Shown here piece after piece: positions 1 through 6,818 of a stretch of DNA of 27,527 nt (within the stretch, counting starts at the first letter, position 1; each line of letters opens with the position of its first letter). The translations under genes and the position numbers were made by a program. The stretch is from CAYOEZ01 sp964402955. GTDB lineage: Bacteria; Chloroflexota; DTOL01; DAOUCN01. Location: contig CAYOEZ010000033.1 of NCBI GenBank assembly GCA_964402955.1, positions 1 through 27,527 of the forward strand, given 5' to 3'. The notes below the pieces were generated by a model, which was not told the origin of the DNA, made no database searches, and worked only from the letters and a program-made list of their open reading frames with translations.

Positions 1-89
1 GGGCGCGGGCGGTTGAGGAGTTTTCGTGGCAGGGGCTGGCAGGGGAGTATGGTGAGCTGTTTGTGCAGGTCAGCGGGTCACAACTATGA
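1..89 (+). CDS. C-terminal tail of a glycosyltransferase-like protein (5' part outside window)
   Basis: An open frame enters from the left edge (codons from base 3) and stops at TGA 87-89. It encodes about 28 residues ending in AVEEFSWQGLAGEYGELF and a short tail. The pattern of a Phe-Ser-Trp followed by a helix with Tyr and Leu is typical of the last helix of GT-B glycosyltransferases (GT4 type), where the C-terminus crosses back to the N-terminal domain. Only this tail is visible, so substrate and family are inferred. It converges with the minus-strand antitoxin, with 2 bases between the stop codons and no room for a terminator hairpin. Confidence 0.5.
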   Translation, partial: ARAVEEFSWQGLAGEYGELFVQVSGSQL

Positions 90-91
90 GT

Positions 92-310
92 TCACAGGTC
101 GCCAAATCCCGTATTGCGTAGGCGTCCTGCCAGTCTGTCGGCGCGAGCTTTGCGGGCGAGTTGCGCCAGTTGGTCCTGCGACCGGGCAAACGCGTCGTCC
201 CACTTCTGCTCGTCAGCCAGCTCATCGAGAACCAGCGCGGCAATCGCGTCCTGCCGATCAGGCCCGAGTTTGTGTATCTCTGTCATGGCTTTCTCCAAGA
301 GACGTGTCAT
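92..310 (-). CDS. small RelB/DUF-type antitoxin-like protein, no toxin partner
   Basis: A 72-residue protein with an acidic helical N-terminal half (MTRLLEKAMTEIHKL, then DAIAALVLDEL) and a basic C-terminus. This layout matches short antitoxin-like proteins that usually begin MTRLLEKAF and precede a RelE/ParE or PIN toxin. The start is an ATG at 310 preceded by GGAGG with an 8-base spacer. Nothing follows it on the minus strand, where a toxin gene would be expected; the DNA there is the end of a plus-strand gene. It therefore looks orphan. It lies about 45 bases after the DinB-like gene and may be co-transcribed with that cluster. Antitoxin function is family-level inference. Confidence 0.6.
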   Translation of the reverse strand: MTRLLEKAMTEIHKLGPDRQDAIAALVLDELADEQKWDDAFARSQDQLAQLARKARADRLAGRLRNTGFGDL

Positions 311-355
311 CAGCGAAACCTCCGGCGCACATTACAAGCCCAGTGGCGAACGGAG

Positions 356-1138
356 TCAACATGCCGCGCTACGGCAATGACAAGCTTCTGGCCTGTGGCG
401 GCCTATCTCTTCCTGCCAAACCACGTCCTCGGATCGAGATACTTGGCGTAGCGCGTGACGACTTCTTTCCCCAGCAACACCCCTCCGATCCAGAACGCTG
501 CCTCGCCGGCGACAACCAGAAGCGGCGGCAGCGGAAAGAGGCGCGAAAGGCAATAGCAAGAGCCCACCGAAGAGCAGCGTGGACAGGACAACGAGCGCCA
601 GGCCTATCCACAACGATGCCTTGGCTGTGCGGGCTGGCGGCTTGCCCGCTTGCGTCATCATAACACCCTTCTCCCGGTTGAGCCGTGTCTGCACGTCGCC
701 TGTGTGCTGCTGGTAGTGTTCGCATGAATTCTCGGCGATGATCTTCCAGGGCAGCCAGATAGGGGGCATACCGGGGAAGTGGCCCTGATCATTGAGGTCG
801 TTGTCCGAGAGCGGCTCGATGGCAGCCACAAGCTGTGGGAACACCTGCTGTGCTTCAGCCAGGACGTCATCGAGGGAACGCTGGCGGTTCTGCTCGTAGA
901 TGGCCGCGTTGCGTTGATCTTTAGGCAGATTCCAGAGGTCGGAGCCAACGAAAGCGTGCGCCTGCAGGATGCCGACCATCTGCTGCTCGTGCCAACTGAT
1001 GTGTGCGATGATGTCTTTGACCGACCACTCGCCGGCGGCGCCGGGTTGCGTCATACGCTCGTGAGGAATCAGCGAGAGCAGCTTGTCCCACTGCGAGCGC
1101 CCCGATTGCACTTTGTCGAGAAAGGTTTGTTTGTCCAT
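356..1138 (-). CDS. DinB/ClbS(DfsB)-like protein running into a frameshifted membrane tail
   Basis: Residues 1 to about 155 form a full-length DinB-superfamily domain of the ClbS/DfsB (DUF1706) type. It starts MDKQTFLDKVQSGRSQWDKL and carries the typical WSVKDIIAHISWHEQQM and a late HYQQH. Members are four-helix-bundle proteins, some acting as hydrolases that protect against genotoxins; the substrate here is unknown. The ATG at 1138 has GGAG with a 9-base spacer; the upstream in-frame TTG (1153) overlaps that ribosome site and is unlikely. The frame continues without a stop into a hydrophobic segment (LWIGLALVVLSTLLFGG), then becomes an Arg/Ser-rich nonsense tail because of a frame change near 522-534. 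The domain therefore ends sensibly near base 665, and everything after about 534 is probably not native. The gene follows DUF2079 by 15 bases. Confidence 0.7.
   Translation of the reverse strand: MDKQTFLDKVQSGRSQWDKLLSLIPHERMTQPGAAGEWSVKDIIAHISWHEQQMVGILQAHAFVGSDLWNLPKDQRNAAIYEQNRQRSLDDVLAEAQQVFPQLVAAIEPLSDNDLNDQGHFPGMPPIWLPWKIIAENSCEHYQQHTGDVQTRLNREKGVMMTQAGKPPARTAKASLWIGLALVVLSTLLFGGLLLLPFAPLSAAAASGCRRRGSVLDRRGVAGERSRHALRQVSRSEDVVWQEEIGRHRPEACHCRSAAC
403..661 (-). pseudogene. two-helix membrane 'transporter suffix'-like segment split by a +1 frameshift
   Basis: Beginning at tandem ATGs (661 and 658) in the DinB frame, the sequence encodes one membrane helix ending GGLLLLPFAPLSAAA. Skipping one base near 522-523 lets it continue as LLVVAGEAAFWIGGVLLGKE and then VVTRYAKYLDPRTWFGRKR before TAG at 403. 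Joined, the two parts make an ~85-residue protein with two helices, GEAAFWIGG and GKE motifs and a basic tail, resembling the small 'transporter suffix' family. In the neighbouring frame TGA TGA overlaps these ATGs, as in an ATGA stop-start junction, so this may once have been a separate, translationally coupled gene. A real mutation, a sequencing error in the GCC-rich run, or programmed shifting cannot be told apart here. Confidence 0.6.
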
Positions 1139-1153
1139 GTGGGTGTTCTCCAA

Positions 1154-3616
1154 CTAGCGCGCCAGCGGCAGCGCGATGGTATCGCCCAGGGACTTGCCGG
1201 AGCGGTCGATGACAGGCAAGCGAGCGTTGCTATCGAGGCGGTAGAGGCCGATGGTGATCGCCTGCGCCAATCCGGCGGGAGCGGTGGGTGGGATGGCGAT
1301 CGTGCGCGTCTCGGTGATGACCTGGCCCTTGAACCACCAGGTGGTGGGATGCTCATCGCCGGTTACCCCGTCCGATTGGGCAGCGACCTGGCCTGTGCTG
1401 TCATAAATGTGGGCGAAGGTATGGTACTCGACCGTAGGGCGCACCAGCGCCTGCCAGTAGAGTGTCAGGCTGACCGTCTGCCCCGCCTGGGCCTGTCCCT
1501 CCACGTCGTAGCCAAGCAGCTTGATCTCACTGCCGAGTTGTGCAACGAGAGGGTGTGAGGGACGGGGAGATGCGGGCTGGCCAGGCTCAAGCGTGCGAAT
1601 CACGCGCCGGAAATAGCCCAGTTCGACGGCTGTGCCCCCATCGAGTGGGCTGACCGGCATGCTGCTCTGCATCAACTGGGCGGGCAGGCGCGTGGCTCGA
1701 TTGTTCCAATCCTCGCCGCGTGCGACGCCCACAGCCAGGCGGAAGCGGTCTCCGAGGGGCCAGGGTAAGGTTTCGACGACGATCGTGTCTCCTGTCTGCC
1801 ACTGCGCAGGTGGGTACCACAGCATGGCCACGAGCGGGCGTTGCGTTGTGTCCTCGATCACAGCGCCGGCGTCGTCCATGTAGTATGGATAGATGCGCAG
1901 ATCGTCCGGCATTGGGCCTGTGACCTGCCAGTAGAGCCGCACGCGCGTCCATGGTTGGCGGCCTTCGTCCACATCCTCGAGATCGTACTCCAATAGGCGC
2001 AGCGATGAGCCAAAGTCGACGGCAACGGGATAGCGGGGTTTGGGCTGCGTTGTGCGGAAGGCAGTGTAGAAGTCTGCGGGCAGCTCGTTGCCGATCACGC
2101 CCTTCTTGAGCAGGATGTATCCGTCGGCTGCATCGAGCACACCGAAGCCATCCTGGCCAATTAGCTCCTCGATGGTCTTCTGCAGATCGTTGGGATGCAT
2201 GGTGGGCCGGGCGGTCACATCCACCAGCACATACGCGGCATCGTTGATCATGGGGAAGGGGTAGATGAGCGCACGGCTGGAGAGGTGCGGGTGGAGCGGA
2301 GTTTGCGCCGATACGACGGCGTCGGCGGGTATCTGCTGTGCGAAGCGAGCGAGCATCCGATTGTGCGCTGTGACCCGTGGCACGCGGTAGAGCATGGAGA
2401 AGGGCGTGAAGCCAAGCAGCGCCTGGTAGATGGTGACAGTGGCCAGTAGCCAGCCGAGCACGAGCAGCAGCGAGCGGCGAGCCGGCATGTGCAGACGCCG
2501 CTGCAAGAAGCTGGCCGCGGAGCGCGCGCCATAGATCGCGCCGGCGATGACAAATGGAACAACCGGCGCAGAATAATGCGAGAGGCCGGAAAACATGGGC
2601 GCGTAATTGCTGAGCATATTGATGCCGAGACTGGGGGCCGCCAGCAGCAGCGCCCACGGCGCCAGCACGGCCAGGAAGCCAGCCGATGCGAGCAACCCCG
2701 CCAGGTAGCCGAGCTTGTCAGGCGCGAGCAGCCGGGCCAGCACGGCCAGCGGGTCGCTGAGCATCGTTTTCAGCAATCCCTGGGGGCTGCCGCCGATCTC
2801 AGCGTAGCGTTGGAAGAGCACAACGTCGCCCGATGTGCTGAAGTGAGGGATGATGACATAGATGGTGAGAAAGAACCAGCCCAGGCCCGCGAGGATGGCG
2901 AGGAGGGGGACGCGAAGACGCGAAAACGCGGGGACGCGAAAACGCGGGGATGGGGGGATGGGGAGACGGGGAGACGGGGAGAGGGGGAGACGCAGAGAAG
3001 AGAGGAGAGCGAAGAGGCCGAGCATGACAACGAGAAGGGACATATCCTCTTTGGTGCTCATGGCAAGGAGTGCAAAGAGGAAGAAGAGACGGTAGTTGGC
3101 CTTCTGCATGTAGTAGAAAGCGAAAAGGAAGAAGGGCGCGGCCAGGGCGACTGGATGGAACTCGGTCAGGATAGCTGCCTGCAGGCTGGGGAAGAAGAGA
3201 TAGACAAGGGCAAAGACCAGCCCTGCGCTCTCACTGGCGAGAATGTCGCGCGCCAGCATGTAGGCAGCGACGGCGCCCAGCGCAACAACGATGGTCTGCA
3301 CAAGAAGGAGCAGATTTGCCGACTGGTGCAGAGCGTAGGGCACGGCGAGCAGGTAGTAAATCGGCTCGACATGGCCGCCGAAACGCGTCACAACCTGGCC
3401 GGCGTAAGAGTCTGCCGGATAGCCCAAGTGCAGCGTGTACCAGGCGGCCTGGTTCATATTGCCCAGGTCGGCGGCGCCAGTCTCGAAGGCGGAGTTTTGC
3501 AGGATGGACAAGACGCTGAAATTGGCGACGTAGAGCGCGATCATCAGCCACAGAATGAGTAGCGCCTTGCCATGTGGTTGGCGCAGATCTCGCGCCGGCG
3601 TCATGTCACTGGTCAT
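1154..3616 (-). CDS. DUF2079 polytopic membrane protein with soluble C-terminal half
   Basis: An 820-residue protein. The first half has about ten membrane helices and the DUF2079 hallmarks NSAFETGAADLGNMNQAAWY, FGGHVEPIYYLLAVPYAL, FHPVALAAPFF and MSTKEDMSL, a fold related to GT-C membrane glycosyltransferases. The second half is soluble and contains two similar blocks of a beta-sandwich type (VDFGSSLRLLEYDLEDVDEG and LGSEIKLLGYDVEGQAQ, each followed by a LYWQ motif). Probably it handles lipid-linked sugars or surface glycans at the membrane; the exact reaction is unknown. The ATG at 3616 overlaps the end of the upstream gene by 11 bases, implying coupling; the longer start at 3658 would overlap more with no clear ribosome site. 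Residues about 203-238 are a Pro/Ser/Arg-rich insertion encoded by a low-complexity repeat. Confidence 0.85.
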   Translation of the reverse strand: MTSDMTPARDLRQPHGKALLILWLMIALYVANFSVLSILQNSAFETGAADLGNMNQAAWYTLHLGYPADSYAGQVVTRFGGHVEPIYYLLAVPYALHQSANLLLLVQTIVVALGAVAAYMLARDILASESAGLVFALVYLFFPSLQAAILTEFHPVALAAPFFLFAFYYMQKANYRLFFLFALLAMSTKEDMSLLVVMLGLFALLSSLRLPLSPSPRLPIPPSPRFRVPAFSRLRVPLLAILAGLGWFFLTIYVIIPHFSTSGDVVLFQRYAEIGGSPQGLLKTMLSDPLAVLARLLAPDKLGYLAGLLASAGFLAVLAPWALLLAAPSLGINMLSNYAPMFSGLSHYSAPVVPFVIAGAIYGARSAASFLQRRLHMPARRSLLLVLGWLLATVTIYQALLGFTPFSMLYRVPRVTAHNRMLARFAQQIPADAVVSAQTPLHPHLSSRALIYPFPMINDAAYVLVDVTARPTMHPNDLQKTIEELIGQDGFGVLDAADGYILLKKGVIGNELPADFYTAFRTTQPKPRYPVAVDFGSSLRLLEYDLEDVDEGRQPWTRVRLYWQVTGPMPDDLRIYPYYMDDAGAVIEDTTQRPLVAMLWYPPAQWQTGDTIVVETLPWPLGDRFRLAVGVARGEDWNNRATRLPAQLMQSSMPVSPLDGGTAVELGYFRRVIRTLEPGQPASPRPSHPLVAQLGSEIKLLGYDVEGQAQAGQTVSLTLYWQALVRPTVEYHTFAHIYDSTGQVAAQSDGVTGDEHPTTWWFKGQVITETRTIAIPPTAPAGLAQAITIGLYRLDSNARLPVIDRSGKSLGDTIALPLAR
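2901..3008. repeat. G-rich low-complexity tandem repeat inside the DUF2079 gene
   Basis: On the plus strand the segment consists first of GACGCGAAAACGCGGG-like units, then of about five 8-base units of GGGGAGAC or GGGGATGG type, ending in purine-rich AGAGAAGAGAGG. It is read in frame on the minus strand as a Pro/Ser/Arg linker between membrane segments. Strand asymmetry (G/A on plus, C/T on coding strand) is extreme compared with flanking codons. The CGCGGGG and GCGAAAACG pieces recur in the non-coding region near 16730-16770. Confidence 0.85.
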
Positions 3617-4589
3617 CGTGTACTCTCTTGAAGGGGTTGCCCTGACCCTCGCGCGCATAGCTGAGCAGGGCGAGCGCGGCGCCGATGATCTCGACGATCA
3701 TCATCCAGGGGCGTGTGAGCAGGGCGATGATGGTGGCAATGGGCAGCGGGATAAAGAATGAGATCAAAGCGGTGAGCACGCCTTCGCGTACGCCCAGGCC
3801 GGCGGGGGCAAAGGGGGCGATCAGCCCGAGCGCGTAGGCGGCGGGGAAGACGCCCAGGAATGGTGCAAAGTAGGTGAGCGGCAGCGGCGTCAGCGCGTTG
3901 GTGAAGGCGAACAGCGCCGCTCCCCATAGCAGGTAGCTGAACAGGTAGAAGACGAATATCGCAACAAGATCACGGAAGGATAGGTTGAGGTCGATTGGCT
4001 GGCGGCCGATGCGCGTGAGCCCGAAGTTGAGCACGGCGCCAATCACACGCGGCTGGAGAACAATCAAGGCAACCGGCAGAATGAGTAGAATCGGCACAAG
4101 CTGCCTGACCACATCCTGGCTGCCCGCGGCGGCAAAAGCGGCTGCGGCCAGCAACGCGCCCGCCAGAGCCGACAGAGCCTGGCAGAGCACGATGCTTGTG
4201 CCGGCGATGACCTTGCTGATGCCCTCGCGTTGGGCCAGGTAGAACCAGCCCAGGAACTGCCAGACCGTGCCCGGGATGTATTTGGCCAGCCCGGCGGCGA
4301 AGTAGAGGCGCAGGGCATGAGGATACGGGATGTTTTCACCCATACGGTTGATGGCCTGCCGCCAGACGGCGATATCGACCAGGTAGGAGCCAACAAGGAA
4401 AAGGCTGGCGAGCGCCAACAGAGGCAGGTGAAATTGCCAATCGTACTCCTTCACTTTGTCCCAATTGGTGGCCAGGACGCGCGCCAGGAAGAACAGGACA
4501 ATGCCGATCACGAGCACGGAGGCGAGCAGCCGGATTGTGTTCTTTATACGTGCGGACGTTTGGCCCGGTTGGGGCTGTCGGTCTGTCAT
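3606..4589 (-). CDS. LPG-synthase-type integral membrane protein (UPF0104/PF03706-like)
   Basis: A 327-residue protein with about eight membrane helices. It shows the signatures of the lysylphosphatidylglycerol synthase transmembrane family: KYIPGTVWQFLGWFYLAQREG, a SYLLWGAALFAF helix, and the conserved GLIAPFAPAGLGVREGVL. Many members without the cytosolic transferase domain lie in glycan or lipid gene clusters and are thought to move lipid-linked molecules across the membrane. The start at 4589 (MTDRQPQPG) is chosen because GGGAG stands 8 bases upstream; the longer 4664 start overlaps the preceding gene and adds an unconserved basic stretch. It overlaps DUF2079 by 11 bases and follows the isomerase by 46 bases, so the three form one operon. 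Confidence 0.85.
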   Translation of the reverse strand: MTDRQPQPGQTSARIKNTIRLLASVLVIGIVLFFLARVLATNWDKVKEYDWQFHLPLLALASLFLVGSYLVDIAVWRQAINRMGENIPYPHALRLYFAAGLAKYIPGTVWQFLGWFYLAQREGISKVIAGTSIVLCQALSALAGALLAAAAFAAAGSQDVVRQLVPILLILPVALIVLQPRVIGAVLNFGLTRIGRQPIDLNLSFRDLVAIFVFYLFSYLLWGAALFAFTNALTPLPLTYFAPFLGVFPAAYALGLIAPFAPAGLGVREGVLTALISFFIPLPIATIIALLTRPWMMIVEIIGAALALLSYAREGQGNPFKRVHDDQ

Positions 4590-4635
4590 GCGGCGATCTC
4601 CCGCGCTGTGCCCGTGGCGATGCTGCGTCGCTGTG

Positions 4636-5469
4636 TCATAGCGTGATCTTCTCCTGCCTGGCAACGGCGCGGATATAGGCAGCAGCCTGAACGAATGCTT
4701 CTTCTTCCGCCAGGTGCTCGATCATCAGGGGAACGTCGGCGTCGAGCTTGTTGAGCTCACGCAGATAGACGCCATAGTCCAGTGTGCCCAGGCCCGGCCG
4801 CACTTCGTCGAGGTGGGTGGTGAGGTGCGGCTGGAGCAGGATGTCCTTGGCGTGACACGACTTGATGTACGGTCCCAGTCTGGCAAAACAGTCGCTGAGC
4901 AGTGCGGTGTTGTTGAAGTAGAGTTGAGGACTGCACACCAGGTTGACGGGGTCGAGGGGAGCGGCGAACTGGCGACGGTCGATGGCCGTGAGCAGGCGCA
5001 GATAGGAATCGACGGAATCGGGATACATCCAGGGCATGGGTTCCAGGGTGTAGAAGGCGCGCGACGGCTTGACAGAGTCGATGATGTCGCGCACCATGGC
5101 GACGATCATCTCGAAGGTTTCTTCGGTCAGGTCGGCGGGATGTGGACCGTCCCACTTGTCGCCGCGTGAGCCGGCGATGTTGACGCAGCAGCGGGCATTT
5201 ATGGCATCGGCTAGAGCCAGGCTCTGCTTGCATTTGTCGACGGCTTCATGGCGCGTGGCCGGGTCCGGACTGAGTGGGTTGCTCCATGCGCCGACTTCAG
5301 CGATGACGATTCCGGCGCGCGTGGCGGCTGTTTCGTAGGCGCTGATAGTAGACGAATCGACGCCGGGCGAGACGGGGCAATATGCGGCGCGATAGCCGGA
5401 CGTGACGACGACCCGCGCCCATTCAGCGGGCGTGTTCCATTGCTTGAAGACCTTGCCGCCGAGCCTCAT
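4636..5469 (-). CDS. sugar phosphate isomerase/epimerase (xylose-isomerase-like TIM barrel)
   Basis: A 277-residue single-domain protein of the AP-endonuclease-2/xylose-isomerase-like family. The expected metal-site residues are visible: Glu143 in TLEPMP, Asp173 in LDPVN, His206 in SCHAKD and Glu251 in MIEHL. Family members isomerise or epimerise keto/aldo sugars or inositols, or act as hydroxypyruvate isomerases, using a divalent metal in the cytoplasm; the substrate cannot be read here. Its ATG (5469) overlaps the TGA of the nitroreductase remnant in an ATGA junction, so translation may depend on the remnant being translated. The downstream partners are membrane proteins, suggesting a sugar or glycan role. 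Confidence 0.8.
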   Translation of the reverse strand: MRLGGKVFKQWNTPAEWARVVVTSGYRAAYCPVSPGVDSSTISAYETAATRAGIVIAEVGAWSNPLSPDPATRHEAVDKCKQSLALADAINARCCVNIAGSRGDKWDGPHPADLTEETFEMIVAMVRDIIDSVKPSRAFYTLEPMPWMYPDSVDSYLRLLTAIDRRQFAAPLDPVNLVCSPQLYFNNTALLSDCFARLGPYIKSCHAKDILLQPHLTTHLDEVRPGLGTLDYGVYLRELNKLDADVPLMIEHLAEEEAFVQAAAYIRAVARQEKITL

Positions 5470-5741
5470 GAGTCTGCTCCCATGCGTGCTTTGGTGTGCG
5501 TTTGCTCGCCATAGCGCTGCCAGTGGACGCGCTGTGCGTCATACTGGGTGCGCGGCGGCTTGCTTTCTGCTGCATAGCCGGCGTAGATCACACACAGGGG
5601 TCTGACATGCCCCGGAATCCCCAGCAGATTCTTGACCAGACTGGCCATGGGTGTGGGATGAAGGCCGACCCACACCGTGCCAAGACCAAGGCTAGCTGAT
5701 TCTCCGGGTCGATGTGGTGCAGATGCAAGTTCAGTATACAC
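5466..5741 (-). pseudogene. 5'-truncated nitroreductase (C-terminal remnant)
   Basis: The readable portion LGLGTVWVGLHPTPMASLVKN, then LLGIPGHVRPLCVIYAGYAAE and SKPPRTQYDAQRVHWQRYGE (shown in consecutive pieces of a partly overlapping reading) is the last third of a nitroreductase of the YdgI/NfnB type, where it forms the last helices and strand and the FMN-contacting loop. The other two thirds (FMN-binding Arg residues, dimer helices) are absent; upstream DNA encodes no related sequence in any frame. The open frame begins at a GTG (5741) that lies in the -10 region of a promoter-like sequence, so any translation must start further in. The end overlaps the isomerase start. This is most likely a deletion relic retained as a leader for the isomerase. 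Confidence 0.7.
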
Positions 5742-5761
5742 AAAGTGGCGAAGGAATACAA
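5733..5761 (-). promoter_or_regulatory. sigma-70-like promoter before the nitroreductase remnant/isomerase cluster
   Basis: On the minus strand TTGTAT (5756-5761), a 17-base spacer and TATACT (5733-5738) form a good promoter. Transcription would begin near 5726, inside the truncated nitroreductase, and run into the isomerase and membrane protein genes. No other promoter candidate was seen for this cluster. Confidence 0.5.
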
Positions 5762-5856
5762 GACGAGGACGGTCGTGGCAGATCCTTCAAACGTGACGTC
5801 GCATGAGTAGGCCGGTCAGCCTGCCTGGTGTCAATGGCGCGTCTGCCCAAAGTGTA

Positions 5857-5878
5857 CCGGGCACGATGCCCAGCCTAC
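5857..5878 (-). repeat. GTAGG-led hairpin, divergent member of the 24-base family
   Basis: Read on the minus strand this is GTAGG followed by CTGGGCA, loop TCG, TGCCCGG (7 pairs, one G-T). It shares the GTAGG lead and short tight hairpin with the copies at 26165-26188 and 27440-27463. It sits about 50 bases after the yccF-like stop and may act as a transcription or RNA-end barrier; there is no T run. The gap 5742-5928 holds this, the promoter above and a second small hairpin (TCCCC AGCA GGGGA at 5886-5899), but no credible gene. Confidence 0.55.
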
Positions 5879-5928
5879 AAATCCGTCCCCAGCAGGGGAA
5901 CACCCACACTGGAAAGTGCTGCTCTGGG

Positions 5929-6354
5929 CTAGCTCTGGCGCAGAGTGAGCACGGCAGGCACTCTATCAAACATCCAGAACCCGGCAGGCAGACCGACAAT
6001 GATGGCGCACAGGAAGTAGGCGACCTCGACCCAGAGCGCGGTCAGCCACCAGCCGAAGACGACAAACCAGAGGGCGCGCACGATGAAGGGAAGCTGTGGC
6101 TTGCCGACGCCGGTGACGATTGTTTGCCCGGCGGTCGTTGTGGTCACCAGCAGGTCTTGCGCCGCCGGATGGAGTGAGATGATCATGGGCAGGTTGTGCA
6201 AGATAGCAATGCCGATGGGAATGCCGATGACCGTGACCATGCAGAGGTAGGCGAGGACAATGGCTGCTTGCCCGAGCCACCAGCCGATCACAATGAACCA
6301 CAACAACTGCACCAGGCATCCTGGCCCGCGCTGCATGTTGGCAATGGCGTTCAT
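5929..6354 (-). CDS. YccF-domain inner membrane protein
   Basis: A 141-residue membrane protein made of two similar YccF (DUF307) halves: LLWFIVIGWWLGQAAIVLAY with VIGIPIGIAILHNLPMIISL, then ALWFVVFGWWLTALWVEVAY with IIVGLPAGFWMFDRVPAVLT. Each half provides a pair of membrane helices and an aromatic-rich turn. The biochemical role of YccF proteins is not established. The ATG at 6354 is preceded by GGGAGG with a 4-base spacer; the in-frame ATG at 6399 lacks a ribosome site. It stands alone, separated by about 100 bases from the PII-like gene upstream. Confidence 0.85.
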   Translation of the reverse strand: MNAIANMQRGPGCLVQLLWFIVIGWWLGQAAIVLAYLCMVTVIGIPIGIAILHNLPMIISLHPAAQDLLVTTTTAGQTIVTGVGKPQLPFIVRALWFVVFGWWLTALWVEVAYFLCAIIVGLPAGFWMFDRVPAVLTLRQS

Positions 6355-6429
6355 AGAACCTCCCTTATGCGGATATGACGCTCCAATGCTTTGCTGCACT
6401 GTACACCCCTACGCACGGGGCGAGGGAAG

Positions 6430-6450
6430 GTTTCGGCGCTGCCGGGAAAC
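6430..6450 (-). terminator. possible hairpin terminator after the PII-like gene
   Basis: GTTTC-GGC (6430-6437) pairs with GCC-GAAAC (6441-6450) around a GCT loop, with a GG bulge. It begins 9 bases after the PII-like stop codon. A T run is missing, so intrinsic termination is doubtful; it may instead protect the 3' end of the RNA. Confidence 0.3.
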
Positions 6451-6458
6451 AGCCCGAC

Positions 6459-6818
6459 CTAGCGGGAGCGGCTCATCTGCCCGCCGACGACGCGAGTGAC
6501 CGGCACGACAAAAAGGATGCCGGTGTGCGGCTGTGACAGATCGCCTACGACGCGTTCGGTGGCAGCAATCGCTTTATCGATGATCTTCTCATCGTCAAGG
6601 ACAGAGAAGATAGTGCGGTGGGCGTCGCTTTCACGCTCAGACAGATCACGCAGCGACGGCACGAGCGGCATATCGTCACGGCCAAACATGGCCGCGACGC
6701 GGCGCAGCCCCGTGCTCTCCAGCACGGTTGCGCCGGGCACGCCAGCGTCCTCCCATGCCTGAAGCACGTCGTGCAGTAGCTCGGCGTTGTCCAAAACGAG
6801 AACGAGCAGCGAATACAT
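6459..6818 (-). CDS. PII-like (GlnB-fold) small regulatory protein
   Basis: A 119-residue protein with the order expected of a PII-superfamily fold: strand YSLLVLVLDN, helix ELLHDVLQAWEDAG, strand ATVLESTGL, a variable loop (about 43-66), strand RTIFSVLDD, helix IIDKAIAATERVVGDL, and the end strand GILFVVPVTRVVGG. PII-like proteins form trimers, bind nucleotides or other small ligands at subunit clefts and control partner proteins. The canonical uridylylated Tyr loop of GlnB is not seen, so the ligand is unknown. Its ATG directly follows the antiporter TAG (TAGATG), with GGAG about 9 bases upstream inside the antiporter gene. The coupling points to the antiporter as target, by analogy with other transporter-linked PII-like proteins. 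Confidence 0.75.
   Translation of the reverse strand: MYSLLVLVLDNAELLHDVLQAWEDAGVPGATVLESTGLRRVAAMFGRDDMPLVPSLRDLSERESDAHRTIFSVLDDEKIIDKAIAATERVVGDLSQPHTGILFVVPVTRVVGGQMSRSR

Noticed and set aside
13..663. Plus-strand 216-codon open frame at the left edge
   Set aside because: It runs antisense to the antitoxin and DinB-like genes, is rich in Arg/Pro/Ala without family features, and lacks a ribosome site.
1587..2657. Minus-strand 356-codon open frame
   Set aside because: Out-of-frame reading of DUF2079; Arg/His/Ala-rich with no recognisable domain.
2489..3562. Plus-strand 357-codon open frame rich in Arg, Glu and Gly
   Set aside because: It is the antisense of the DUF2079 gene; its charged composition comes from complementing hydrophobic codons and the G-rich repeat.
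5787..5999. Minus-strand 70-codon open frame in the gap after yccF
   Set aside because: Overlaps the yccF end and the hairpin region, Cys/Pro-rich, with no ribosome site.
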